Shown here: positions 17,402-25,410 of the stretch, in pieces
Numbering within the stretch: the first letter of the stretch is position 1
Layout: each line of letters starts with the position of its first letter
Assembly: GCF_013282095.1 (NCBI RefSeq)
Contig: NZ_BLTJ01000006.1
Coordinates: forward strand, 124,001-188,000
Source of the DNA: Enterocloster alcoholdehydrogenati
GTDB taxonomy: Bacteria; Bacillota; Clostridia; Lachnospirales; Lachnospiraceae
Direction of reading: 5' to 3'
DNA: 64,000 nt
Program-made: the position numbers and the translations under genes
Notes under the pieces: model-generated
The model's input: the letters and a program-made list of their open reading frames with translations, nothing else
Databases searched by the model: none
What the model was told of the DNA's origin: nothing

Positions 17402-17413
17402 GAACGTACGTTC
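17402..17413. promoter_or_regulatory. Perfect SOS-type palindrome (LexA-like box)
   Basis: GAACGTACGTTC is a perfect palindrome that fits the core GAAC-RNRY-GTTC of Gram-positive LexA boxes. It lies in the divergent region between the LytTR operon and the cis-prenyltransferase gene. A TTGACA at 17436-17441 with a weak GAATAT 18 nt on faces the prenyltransferase. Another palindrome (TAAGGGG ... CCCCTTA, about 17366-17391) lies between the box and the LytTR operon. Confidence 0.6.
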
Positions 17414-17509
17414 GATAAAATTTCGTTACGTATCATTGACAGCAGGCTGGACGCCTGGTGAATATCCCGCCGTTTCCCGTCTATACTTTCACTATCACCT
17501 CAGGAAAGG

Positions 17510-18145
17510 ATGGACAAATGTATGAGGCTTCCAAAACATATCGGGATTATTCCTGACGGCAACCGCCGCTGGGCGGTAAGAGAGGGAATGGAAAAAGCAG
17601 ACGGCTATGACCATGGGATTTCTCCGGGAATGGAGCTGTATCGGATGTGCTGTGAAATGGGGATCGAAGAAATGACCTTTTACGGCTTTACTGCGGATAA
17701 TACAAAACGCCCCTCTGCTCAGCGCCAGGCATTTACAAAGGCCTGTGTGGCTGCGGTAGAGGAGCTTTCAGGGGAGGATGCCAGCCTTCTGGTGCTTGGG
17801 AACACGAATTCTGCTGTATTTCCGGCAGAACTTCTTCCATACACCGCCCGTCATGATTTCGGGAAAGGAGGCATGAAGATCAATTTTCTTGTCAATTACA
17901 GCTGGCAGTGGGATCTGGGACTGAAAAACGGAATCATCGGCCCCTGCCTTAAAACAAAAGAAGTGCCGCGGATCGACCTGATCATCCGCTGGGGCGGAAG
18001 GAGCCGCCTTTCAGGCTTTCTGCCGGTGCAGTCGGTCTACTCAGATCTGTATGTGGTGGAGGACTACTGGCCGGATTTTAAGCGGGAGCACGTAGAGGCG
18101 GCGCTTGCGTGGTATGATGCTCAGGATGTGACGCTGGGCGGGTAA
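17510..18145 (+). CDS. Cis-prenyltransferase (UppS-like), short form
   Basis: This is a (Z)-polyprenyl diphosphate synthase of the UppS family. HIGIIPDGNRRWAV at residues 10-23 carries the catalytic Asp16, the middle has EEMTFYGF, and the C-terminal signature RWGGRSRLSGFL plus ELYVVEDYWPDF-like spacing follows. At 211 residues it is 30-40 shorter than usual UppS, with a reduced middle region, so chain length or activity may differ from the housekeeping enzyme. It is monocistronic, divergent from the LytTR operon and downstream of an SOS-like palindrome. It could feed lipid carrier for surface glycans; this is inference. Confidence 0.78.
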   Translation: MDKCMRLPKHIGIIPDGNRRWAVREGMEKADGYDHGISPGMELYRMCCEMGIEEMTFYGFTADNTKRPSAQRQAFTKACVAAVEELSGEDASLLVLGNTNSAVFPAELLPYTARHDFGKGGMKINFLVNYSWQWDLGLKNGIIGPCLKTKEVPRIDLIIRWGGRSRLSGFLPVQSVYSDLYVVEDYWPDFKREHVEAALAWYDAQDVTLGG

Positions 18146-18312
18146 GGGGACGCCCGGCGCTTATCCGATGGTATAAAGCAGTTCATCCGGTTCATGGTAA
18201 TTCCACCCCTTGTCATTGAAAGGGAGGGGATTCGTATCGCCTTTGAGTTCTCAGCCGGCAGCGTCTGCCAGGCGGCAGAAATCTCCGTCTTTGGGAGGAA
18301 AGTACGGAAAAA

Positions 18313-18627
18313 TCAGTCAAAAAGAGATCCGACCAGCATTTTCAGCATGGAGTCCGCTGTGCGGATACGCAGTTCGTTTGCCCCGCAGCACTGGATGGTA
18401 GTAGCCATCAGAGTGTCCTTTAACTCCGGCTCGCAGATGCTGACCATGTTGGCGCAGGATTCCACAATGGCGCTCATACGTCCCGCTTTCTCGATAATAC
18501 GGGAAATATGATCCTCGGTGAGCCAAAGGGAAAACTGGATGAGCGGTTCTCCGGGAAGAGCGGTCCACTCTGCCTTTGAAAATCCGTAGGTTTCTTTGAG
18601 ACTGTTCATCAGTTGATTCATATCCAT
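18313..18627 (-). CDS. Small protein of unknown function
   Basis: The 104-residue product starts at ATG 18627 behind GAGGAG. It is predicted to be helical and cytoplasmic (MDMNQLMNSLKETYGFSKAEW at the start), with two adjacent Cys residues near residue 80. No domain is recognised. It follows a strong hairpin that may end transcription from the zinc-ribbon gene upstream. The adjacent stretch 18146-18312 shows no gene. Confidence 0.5.
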   Translation of the reverse strand: MDMNQLMNSLKETYGFSKAEWTALPGEPLIQFSLWLTEDHISRIIEKAGRMSAIVESCANMVSICEPELKDTLMATTIQCCGANELRIRTADSMLKMLVGSLFD

Positions 18628-18643
18628 TTCATACTCCTCATTC

Positions 18644-18678
18644 GTGTAAAATCCGGCCTTTGAAAGGCCGGCTTACAC
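18644..18678 (-). terminator. Strong hairpin, probable terminator or attenuator
   Basis: A perfect palindrome (CCGGCCTTTGAAAGGCCGG, 18653-18671) is extended by GTGTAA ... TTACAC arms. On the minus strand it is followed by ATTTTA, and it sits after the zinc-ribbon gene and 17 bp before the next minus-strand start. It could end the first transcript or control the second. Confidence 0.6.
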
Positions 18679-18794
18679 TACTATATGACATACAGGGGGA
18701 TATTTCAAGTGAAAACAGGCAAAATATTTGACGGCTTAAGTGGTCCCGGCTTTTATCCTTTGCCTCCGTAAACGCATGGTTATAAAAGGTGAGC

Positions 18795-19181
18795 CTACTT
18801 TCCAGTCCGCTCCGCCTTTTTCTGTTCCCGGATCATTTCCCATATGGTGTCGTGCATCCATTTGATGGTGTCGCTTAAGACCTTATTTTCCGTATCCAGG
18901 CGCATGATTTCCATATTCATTTCTGCTATGATCTCACGGCTGTTGTATTTTTTATGGGGTTCAGTGAGACGCTCCATCAGGGATGGATTGTGCTTTAAAA
19001 TCTCATTTCCCAGATAATCGTCCCGCTCCTGGCAGCTCATGTCCATAAATTCTTTATAATGCATCCGTACCATATGCATGGTTTCCTGGGAATGGCATCT
19101 GGGGCACTGTGGGTGGCGGGATGTCTGGTAATAAGCATAGTACCCGCATCTGGGGCAGTAAAAAGCAGCAAGTTCTCTCAT
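18795..19181 (-). CDS. Zinc-ribbon protein with C-terminal coiled coil
   Basis: The 128-residue protein has a four-Cys zinc ribbon near the N-terminus (CPRC at residues 9-12 and 26-29), and residues about 85-125 form an amphipathic, coiled-coil-like helix ending in a Lys/Glu-rich tail. ATG 19181 is chosen because GGAGG precedes it; a longer reading from 19256 would add 25 residues without a ribosome site. The fold suggests nucleic acid or protein binding. The function is unknown, and it is transcribed towards the small unknown gene. Confidence 0.65.
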   Translation of the reverse strand: MRELAAFYCPRCGYYAYYQTSRHPQCPRCHSQETMHMVRMHYKEFMDMSCQERDDYLGNEILKHNPSLMERLTEPHKKYNSREIIAEMNMEIMRLDTENKVLSDTIKWMHDTIWEMIREQKKAERTGK

Positions 19182-19339
19182 CTGTATCCTCCATGTTCTG
19201 ACCAAACTTATCCGGTCTATAATAAATAACGCATGAGAACGTAAAATATACCACATTTTTTCGATTTATTTTAAAATAGTCATAGTGTACAAAAAAACTA
19301 ATATAAGTTGTGCAATATGATGAATGAAATATGTAAAAT

Positions 19340-19380
19340 GGCCTGACAGACTTACAAAAAATGTAAAAGACTGTCAGGCC
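19340..19380. repeat. Long hairpin in the 19182-19615 gap
   Basis: GGCCTGACAG (19340-19349) pairs perfectly with CTGTCAGGCC (19371-19380), and the loop itself contains TTACA ... TGTAA. There is no T-run on either side. The rest of the gap shows no gene. It lies between the promoter side of the zinc-ribbon gene and the 3' end of the wall-binding protein. Confidence 0.5.
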
Positions 19381-19615
19381 AGTGTAACACGCAATGTCTC
19401 TTTTGTAAATGGAATCCGCGGTTTGTTACCAAAATTGTAACTGTACGGCAAATGGCTGCGCTACATCCCGGCATCTGCTCCCGGCTGCCCTGTAATTTGT
19501 TATTATAGAAGAAACGGATGAGATGGCAGCCGGGAAACAGGAAACGCTGCCGCCGCGAAGCTGTAACATGGAGCGGTATTTGTGCAGGAAGGATACGCCT
19601 GCTTTTATGCGGGGA

Positions 19616-20938
19616 TTACTGGATCACGCCGCTTGTGTTTACGGTCCAGACGGTGTCATTTTCGTCTGTAAAATCCTTATATCCGGCTCCAAGCTCCGGC
19701 CTGGAATTGGATTTGGAACTGGAACCCGCCTTCTGGATGGCTCCGTTTGCGTTGATCAGATAGCGGGTGCCGTCTAACTCGGCAGGGGCAAGACGAAGGT
19801 CGGGATCGGCCTCTGCACGCAGTCCCTGGATATAGAGAGTGTTATCTTTGATGCCGTGGTATCCCTGGCCCTTTTTGGAGCCGTCGGTGTGGAAGAACCA
19901 GTTCTGGGTCTCTCCAAGATCCTCATCATAGATAACCTGCTTGCCGGTTTTCATCACGCCTTCCCCGTCAAAGTAGAAATTAGCCGCAGCGCCGTCGCCG
20001 ATGTTTACGGACTGTTTGCCGGTCTGCATCTCACCTCTGGTGTTGAAGGCGTATTTCTTGGAATCAATGGTGAAAAGCTCTAAGCCGCTTTCTGCATGAT
20101 AGGGAGCGCCGTTTTTAAAGTAGAACTTATAAACCTCGGCCTCCTCGCTGATGCCCTCAGCGCCTTCGATGGTTCTCCAGCCGGAAGCGCGCTTGCCGTC
20201 TTCGTCATAATACTGATAGGAAGCGATGGCGGGAATTTCTGCCTTTGATGCCTCAGAGCCGGTAGCGGTATCAGCCGTTTCCTGTGCGGGAAGCTTAAAC
20301 CATCCGGTCTGCATCTTTCCGTCTACAAAGGTGTAGTAGGAGCCGTCGATCTTCTTGTCGATCTCATTTTCAATGCGCTTTCCGCTGTTGTCGAAATAGT
20401 ACCAGGACTCAATGATCTCCGGGTCGTCTGTCTCTTCCTCCAGGAGCACCCAGCCGGTCTTGCGGCTGCCGTCCTCGCCCAGATAGTAGTTATGGCCGTC
20501 CACCTCAATGGATCCGGTCTCCATGATGGAGTCCTCATTGAAATAATACCACTGGCCGTTGATGGAGGCCCAGGTGGAAGTCAGGGCTCTTCCGTCTCTT
20601 CCATAGTAATAATAAAGAAATTCGGGAGCGTCCTCCTCGGACCAGAAATCCTCATTTTCAATGGAAACCCATTCCATGGAAACGCGCTTTCCATCTTCAT
20701 CTACATAGTATTCGTCGATCTGCGCAGAGGTGGCGCGGATGCCGTCAGAATCCAGGTAATACCAGTCATCGCCGGATTTCTTCCAGGTGTCCGTCAGGGG
20801 CTCCCCGTAGGAATCGTAATAGTACCAGTTGCCGTTTTCCTGGGCCCAGCCTGCATTCTTTGCGTAAGCCGGGAAGGACAGCGCTGCAGTCAGGACTGCG
20901 GTGGATAATACAGCCAGAAACTTGATCTGTTTTTTCAT
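19616..20938 (-). CDS. Secreted protein of cell-wall-binding repeats
   Basis: A signal peptide (MKKQIKFLAVLSTAVLTAAL, cleavage after AYA at residue 26) is followed by roughly ten copies of the 20-residue glucan/choline-binding-type repeat (GNWYYYDSYG, WYYLDSDG, KTGW and similar) over almost the whole 440-residue chain. There is no catalytic domain. Such proteins attach non-covalently to wall polymers. It resembles the second repeat protein at 48662-50032. The start follows AAAGGAGAGAC. The gene lies directly divergent from the glycan operon, so it may bind that glycan; this is inference. Confidence 0.88.
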   Translation of the reverse strand: MKKQIKFLAVLSTAVLTAALSFPAYAKNAGWAQENGNWYYYDSYGEPLTDTWKKSGDDWYYLDSDGIRATSAQIDEYYVDEDGKRVSMEWVSIENEDFWSEEDAPEFLYYYYGRDGRALTSTWASINGQWYYFNEDSIMETGSIEVDGHNYYLGEDGSRKTGWVLLEEETDDPEIIESWYYFDNSGKRIENEIDKKIDGSYYTFVDGKMQTGWFKLPAQETADTATGSEASKAEIPAIASYQYYDEDGKRASGWRTIEGAEGISEEAEVYKFYFKNGAPYHAESGLELFTIDSKKYAFNTRGEMQTGKQSVNIGDGAAANFYFDGEGVMKTGKQVIYDEDLGETQNWFFHTDGSKKGQGYHGIKDNTLYIQGLRAEADPDLRLAPAELDGTRYLINANGAIQKAGSSSKSNSRPELGAGYKDFTDENDTVWTVNTSGVIQ

Positions 20939-21003
20939 AATAAATGTCTCTCCTTTTGAAATATGTGAGTCGGCCGAACATCCGTCGTTGCATTACGAGG
21001 CTC

Positions 21004-21032
21004 ATTATAGCGGGTGAGAGGGGAGATTTCCA
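21004..21032 (-). promoter_or_regulatory. Promoter of the wall-binding-repeat gene
   Basis: On the minus strand TGGAAA (plus 21027-21032) and TATAAT (plus 21004-21009) are 17 nt apart, about 66 bp upstream of the start at 20938. Confidence 0.55.
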
Positions 21033-21141
21033 GTGAGGCTTACTGGAAAGGCTGGAAGGTCTTTCCCGCAGGCCGGGGACCCCTGCGGGGATACGGGGAA
21101 AGCCGGGCAGGAAAATGGTAGTAGGCTTTTTAAGGGTTTTA

Positions 21142-21150
21142 TGATATACT
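21142..21150 (+). promoter_or_regulatory. Extended -10 promoter of the glycan operon
   Basis: TGATATACT at 21142-21150 is an extended -10 with only a weak -35 (TAGGCT, 21122-21127). It lies about 135 bp before the ThDP enzyme. A GC-rich hairpin (CCGCAGG 21066-21072 with CCTGCGG 21082-21088) lies upstream between the divergent promoters. Confidence 0.45.
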
Positions 21151-21284
21151 CACCATATGTTTCAGAACGTATTTAAAAACGATGTATGCGTTCGCGGCAT
21201 TTTTGTCTGCAGAAGCCGGAGGGGAACGCCTGGGCGCGTCACTGTTTAAAAAGGCGCAAAGCGCCGCAGCAAAGGAGAAGATGT

Positions 21285-23291
21285 ATGAGGATAAAGGTTT
21301 CAAATTATATTTCGGGAAAACTCACAGAGGCTGGGATCCATCAGGCATTTATGGTAACCGGAGGCGGAGCCATGCACTTAGATGACGCTCTGGGCCATCA
21401 GGAGGGCCTTCACTGCATCTACAACCACCATGAGCAGGCCTGTGCCATCGCGGCAGAGGCCTATGCCCGGATCCACAATGAGATCGCGGCTCTCTGCGTT
21501 ACCACCGGCCCCGGAGGCACTAACGCCATCACCGGAGTGCTGGGAGGCTGGCTGGATTCCATTCCCATGCTGGTACTTTCCGGTCAGGTGCGCTATGACA
21601 CCACCGCCCGCTGGTCAGGCACCGGGATCCGGGCCATGGGTGATCAGGAATTTGACATCTGTAAATCCATTGACTGTATGACAAAGTATTCAGAAATGGT
21701 GATTGATCCCATGCGGATCCGCTACTGCCTGGAAAAGGCGCTGTATCTGGCCGTATCCAGCCGTCCCGGCCCCTGCTGGCTGGACATCCCATTAAACGTC
21801 CAGGGGGCGTTTGTGGAGACGGAGGATCTCATCGGCTTTGATCCCGAGGATTACGAAAGGGGAGGAGACGGCTGGGCCGGGAGTGGAACGGTTCATGGAA
21901 TCCCTGAGGATGAGGCGGGAAAGGGTGAGAAGCGTCAGATTCTTCCCGGCCGGGTGACGGCCCAGACCGCACGGGAGATCCTCTCAAGGATCCGGGCTGC
22001 GAGACGTCCGGTGATCAATGCCGGAAACGGGATCCGTATTGCCGGGGCACATGATATTTTCATGAAGGTGGCCGAAAAGCTGGGGATTCCCGTGATCACA
22101 GGCTGGGACAGCGAGGACTGTATTTGGGATGCGCATCCCCTGTATACAGGCCGCGCCGGGAACATGGGCGACCGGGCCGGAAATTTTGCGGTTCAAAACA
22201 GCGATCTGGTGCTGTCGATCGGCAGCCGCTTGAGCATCCGCCAGGTGGGATATAATTATAAGACCTGGGCCAGAGCCGCCTTTGTAATCGTAAATGATAT
22301 TGACTGCGAGGAGCTTAAAAAGCCCTCTGTCCATGTGGATATGGCTGTTCACGCAGACGCCGGAGATCTTCTGGAGCGGCTGGACGGGGAGCTGGATGCC
22401 ATTTTTGCGGAGGAGGGGGAGAAACTGCCGGAAAGTATCAGCCGGCCGGGGCTAAAACAGCTCTTTGAGGGCGGAGAAGGCCTTCCGGGCATGAACTGGA
22501 GCGAAACCTGCCGGATGTGGAAGGAGACGTATCCGGTAGTGCAGCCAAAGCATTGGGCGTCCGGTGAGATGGAACCGGCCAATGTGTATGCGGCCATTGA
22601 GGCTATCAGCAGCCGTTTAAAGGAAAACCAGATCACCGTAGTGGGAAATGGTTCTGCCTGCGTGGTAGGGGGCCATGGATATGTGATCAAAAAAGGGCAG
22701 AGATTTATCACCAATTCCGCTGTTGCGGCCATGGGCTATGACCTTCCTGCGGCCATCGGGGCCTGGACGGCGTCCAGAGAGAACCGTTTCTACAGTCAGG
22801 GCACAGACCGTGGGGGGGAGGATCTGGTTCTGGTGACAGGGGACGGAAGCATCCAGATGAACCTTCAGGAGCTGCAGACCATCATCCATCATAAAATGGG
22901 CATCAAGATTTTTCTCATCAATAACGGAGGATATCACTCCATCCGCCAGACACAGAAGAATTTCTTCGGCGAGCCCCTTATCGGCATCGGAGTGGACAGC
23001 GGGGACTTAAGCTTCCCGGATATGGAGAAGCTGGCGGCGGCTTACGGATACCCTTATGTGAAGGCGGAGCACAATAGAGAACTGGCAGAAGCGGTGGAAA
23101 AGACGCTGAATACAGAGGGGCCGGTGATCTGCGAGATCTTCGTGTCCATGGATCAGAATTTCGAGCCGAAATCCTCGGCCAAGAGACTGCCGGACGGAAC
23201 GCTGGTATCTCCGCCGTTAGAAGATATGGCTCCATTCCTTTCGGATGAGGAGATGGACCGGAATATGATTATTCCCAGAATAAGGGAATAG
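21285..23291 (+). CDS. Thiamine-diphosphate-dependent enzyme, acetolactate-synthase-like
   Basis: The 668-residue protein has the three-domain layout of the acetohydroxyacid synthase/pyruvate oxidase family. The N-terminal pyrimidine-binding domain carries the activating Glu in HHEQACA near residue 50. A middle domain follows a variable linker (about 190-230). The C-terminal domain carries the ThDP motif from GDGSIQMN to NNGGY (about 521-547). ATG 21285 follows AAGGAG; longer readings lack a site. Its place at the head of a glycan operon with sugar epimerases and a C-methyltransferase argues against branched-chain amino acid synthesis. It suggests transfer of a two-carbon or longer acyl unit to a keto-sugar, as known for the yersiniose enzyme YerE. 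That role is inference. Confidence 0.8.
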   Translation: MRIKVSNYISGKLTEAGIHQAFMVTGGGAMHLDDALGHQEGLHCIYNHHEQACAIAAEAYARIHNEIAALCVTTGPGGTNAITGVLGGWLDSIPMLVLSGQVRYDTTARWSGTGIRAMGDQEFDICKSIDCMTKYSEMVIDPMRIRYCLEKALYLAVSSRPGPCWLDIPLNVQGAFVETEDLIGFDPEDYERGGDGWAGSGTVHGIPEDEAGKGEKRQILPGRVTAQTAREILSRIRAARRPVINAGNGIRIAGAHDIFMKVAEKLGIPVITGWDSEDCIWDAHPLYTGRAGNMGDRAGNFAVQNSDLVLSIGSRLSIRQVGYNYKTWARAAFVIVNDIDCEELKKPSVHVDMAVHADAGDLLERLDGELDAIFAEEGEKLPESISRPGLKQLFEGGEGLPGMNWSETCRMWKETYPVVQPKHWASGEMEPANVYAAIEAISSRLKENQITVVGNGSACVVGGHGYVIKKGQRFITNSAVAAMGYDLPAAIGAWTASRENRFYSQGTDRGGEDLVLVTGDGSIQMNLQELQTIIHHKMGIKIFLINNGGYHSIRQTQKNFFGEPLIGIGVDSGDLSFPDMEKLAAAYGYPYVKAEHNRELAEAVEKTLNTEGPVICEIFVSMDQNFEPKSSAKRLPDGTLVSPPLEDMAPFLSDEEMDRNMIIPRIRE

Positions 23292-23311
23292 CAGTGAAAG
23301 GAGACAGCCGT

Positions 23312-24271
23312 ATGGCAGTGATTGTCACAGGAGCCACCAGCTTTATCGGAAAGGCGGCCGTAGAGGAATGTTTAAGACAGGGACATAAGGTATATGCAGT
23401 GGCAAGGCCGGGATCAGCCGGAATAGAAAGGTTAAGGGCGATAAAGGCCGGGAACGGGGCAGAGGATCCGGCCGGAGCGGGGGACGGCAAGCTGAAGCTT
23501 CTGGAGTGCAGTCTGCAGGAGATCGAAACCTTACAGTCCCTTTCCATCCCCGACGCCTCCGCCTGGCTGCATCTGGGATGGGAGGGAGCGGGGAGCGCCA
23601 ACCGCCAGGATCCCGCCCTTCAGGCAAAAAATATCGGTTATGCCATTTCAGCCCTTAAGACGGCCGCCGCCCTGGGCTGCACCCGTTTCCTCTTCTCCGG
23701 CTCTCAGGCCGAATACGGGATCTGCCATTCCCCTATGAAGGAGGATCAGCCCTGCCATCCCGTATCAGAATACGGCAAGAACAAGGTGCTGGTGTGGGAA
23801 CAGGCAAAGGAACTGTCCGTGCAGCTTCGCATCGATTATATCCACACCCGCATTTTCAGCGTATACGGTCCCGGCGATCATCCCTGGTCGCTGATTTCTG
23901 CCTGCCTGGATACCTTTTTAAAGGGCGGCCATATGGAAATGGGGCCATGCACCCAGCAGTGGAATTTCCTTTATGTCACTGAGGCAGCGGCTCTTCTGAC
24001 AAAACTTCTTCTTGGCAAAGCCCCGGCCGGCGTGTATAATGTGGCGGGGGATGACACCCGCCCTCTGCGGGATTATATAGAAGAACTGCACCGTCTCTGC
24101 GGCAGTCAGGGCACTTATCATTTTGGAGACAGGCCCCCTAACGCAGAGGGAATGGTATCGCTGATGCCGGATCTTTCCAGACTGAAAGAGGTCACCGGCT
24201 TTACCCAGCAGATCCCGTTTGCAGAAGGGATCCGCCGACTGGTGCAGGAGAAGGAAGGAGAATATAGATGA
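23312..24271 (+). CDS. NAD(P)-dependent sugar epimerase/reductase (extended SDR), copy 1
   Basis: The N-terminal Rossmann motif TGATSFIGKAA is intact; WLHLGWEG lies near residue 90, the active-site stretch SGSQAEYG is followed by YGKNK (YxxxK), and SVYGPGDHPWS is characteristic of nucleotide-sugar enzymes. ATG 23312 follows AAAGGAG. It overlaps the methyltransferase start by 4 bp (ATGA at 24268). It is clearly related to the gene at 25411-26343, so one arose by duplication and the methyltransferase now lies between them. It may reduce or epimerise a keto-sugar; the substrate is unknown. Confidence 0.82.
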   Translation: MAVIVTGATSFIGKAAVEECLRQGHKVYAVARPGSAGIERLRAIKAGNGAEDPAGAGDGKLKLLECSLQEIETLQSLSIPDASAWLHLGWEGAGSANRQDPALQAKNIGYAISALKTAAALGCTRFLFSGSQAEYGICHSPMKEDQPCHPVSEYGKNKVLVWEQAKELSVQLRIDYIHTRIFSVYGPGDHPWSLISACLDTFLKGGHMEMGPCTQQWNFLYVTEAAALLTKLLLGKAPAGVYNVAGDDTRPLRDYIEELHRLCGSQGTYHFGDRPPNAEGMVSLMPDLSRLKEVTGFTQQIPFAEGIRRLVQEKEGEYR

Positions 24272-25401
24272 AACGTTGTATCGCCTGCGGTGCGCCACTC
24301 TGGGAGACACCGCTTCTAACCCTGGACAATATGCCTGCGTCCGCCCAGCATATGCCGGATAAAGATCATGTAGATAAAGATCAGGGCCTGACGCTGGATC
24401 TGTGCCAGTGTATGGGCTGCGGCCTGGTGCAGTTTGACTGTGAGCCTGTGGATTACTACCGGGATGTGATCCGGGCCGGCGGATATTCCACCACCATGGC
24501 AGAGCTCCGCAGAAAGCAGTACAGCCACCTGATTGATACCTATCACCTTGAGGGAAAGCGATTTATCGAGGTTGGCTGCGGTCAGGGGGAATTTTTAAAG
24601 GTTTTAAAGGAATTTCCCGTTGAGGGGTTCGGCATCGAGCACGATCCCGCTCTGGCAGAGCTTGCGAGGGCCCAGGGGCTGAATGTGGAGCAGGGCTTTA
24701 CAGAGACAGCCGATACCGTGATTCCCGGCGGCCTCTATGATGTGTTCCTTTCTTTTAATTTTCTGGAGCATCAGCCGGATCCGGCGGCGATGCTGCGCTG
24801 TATTTACAACAATCTGGAGGACGATGGGATGGGACTGCTTACCGTCCCAAGCTTTGAATATATTATGGATCACAGCAGCTACTATGAGCTGATCCGCGAC
24901 CATATTGCCTACTATACTTTTGAGACACTGACCTCCCTTCTGGAACGCACTGGCTTTGTGGTTCTGGAGGCAGAGGTCATTAACCGGGATACACTTTCTG
25001 TGGTCGTCCGCAAACGGCCCCAGATGGAGACGGAAAATCTTCTGGACTGCTATGTGAACCTGCGCAGAGAGATGGATACCTATATGAAATATCTGGAAGT
25101 CTGGAATAAAAAGGCAGCCATCTGGGGAGCCAGCCATCAGGGCTTTACCCTGGCAGCCACTACCAGTCTGGGAAAGAAGGCGGCTTATATCATCGACTCC
25201 GCCCCCTTTAAGCAGGGAAAATTTGCTCCGGCCTCCCATCTGCCTATTGTGGCTCCCTCTTATTTTGAGGAACACCCGGTAGATGCCATTGTGATCACCG
25301 CTCCCGGCTACACCGACGAGATTGCGGCTGTGATCCGGGAGAAGTTCGGCTCTGAGGTGGAGATACGGGCCATGCGCTCCAACCATCTGGAAATGGTTTA
25401 G
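24268..25401 (+). CDS. Sugar C-methyltransferase-like SAM-dependent enzyme
   Basis: Three parts are visible. An N-terminal zinc-binding module has Cys4, Cys7, Cys48 and Cys51. A SAM-binding methyltransferase fold has EVGCGQGEFL near residue 102 and FNFLEHQPDP near 165. The C-terminal domain (about 270-377; AIWGASHQGF, IDSAPFKQGKF) is the kind shared by C-methyltransferases of deoxysugar pathways such as TylC3/NovU. These enzymes methylate carbons next to a keto group of nucleotide sugars. It is translationally coupled to the upstream epimerase. Together with the ThDP enzyme it indicates a branched-chain sugar. Confidence 0.82.
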   Translation: MKRCIACGAPLWETPLLTLDNMPASAQHMPDKDHVDKDQGLTLDLCQCMGCGLVQFDCEPVDYYRDVIRAGGYSTTMAELRRKQYSHLIDTYHLEGKRFIEVGCGQGEFLKVLKEFPVEGFGIEHDPALAELARAQGLNVEQGFTETADTVIPGGLYDVFLSFNFLEHQPDPAAMLRCIYNNLEDDGMGLLTVPSFEYIMDHSSYYELIRDHIAYYTFETLTSLLERTGFVVLEAEVINRDTLSVVVRKRPQMETENLLDCYVNLRREMDTYMKYLEVWNKKAAIWGASHQGFTLAATTSLGKKAAYIIDSAPFKQGKFAPASHLPIVAPSYFEEHPVDAIVITAPGYTDEIAAVIREKFGSEVEIRAMRSNHLEMV

Positions 25402-25410
25402 GAGGCGCCT

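Noticed and set aside
19518-19777. Plus-strand frames near the 3' end of the wall-binding-repeat gene, and a riboswitch-like GC-rich stretch
   Set aside because: The frames overlap the repeat gene on the opposite strand. The stretch around 19520-19600 did not match the cobalamin or c-di-GMP riboswitch cores.
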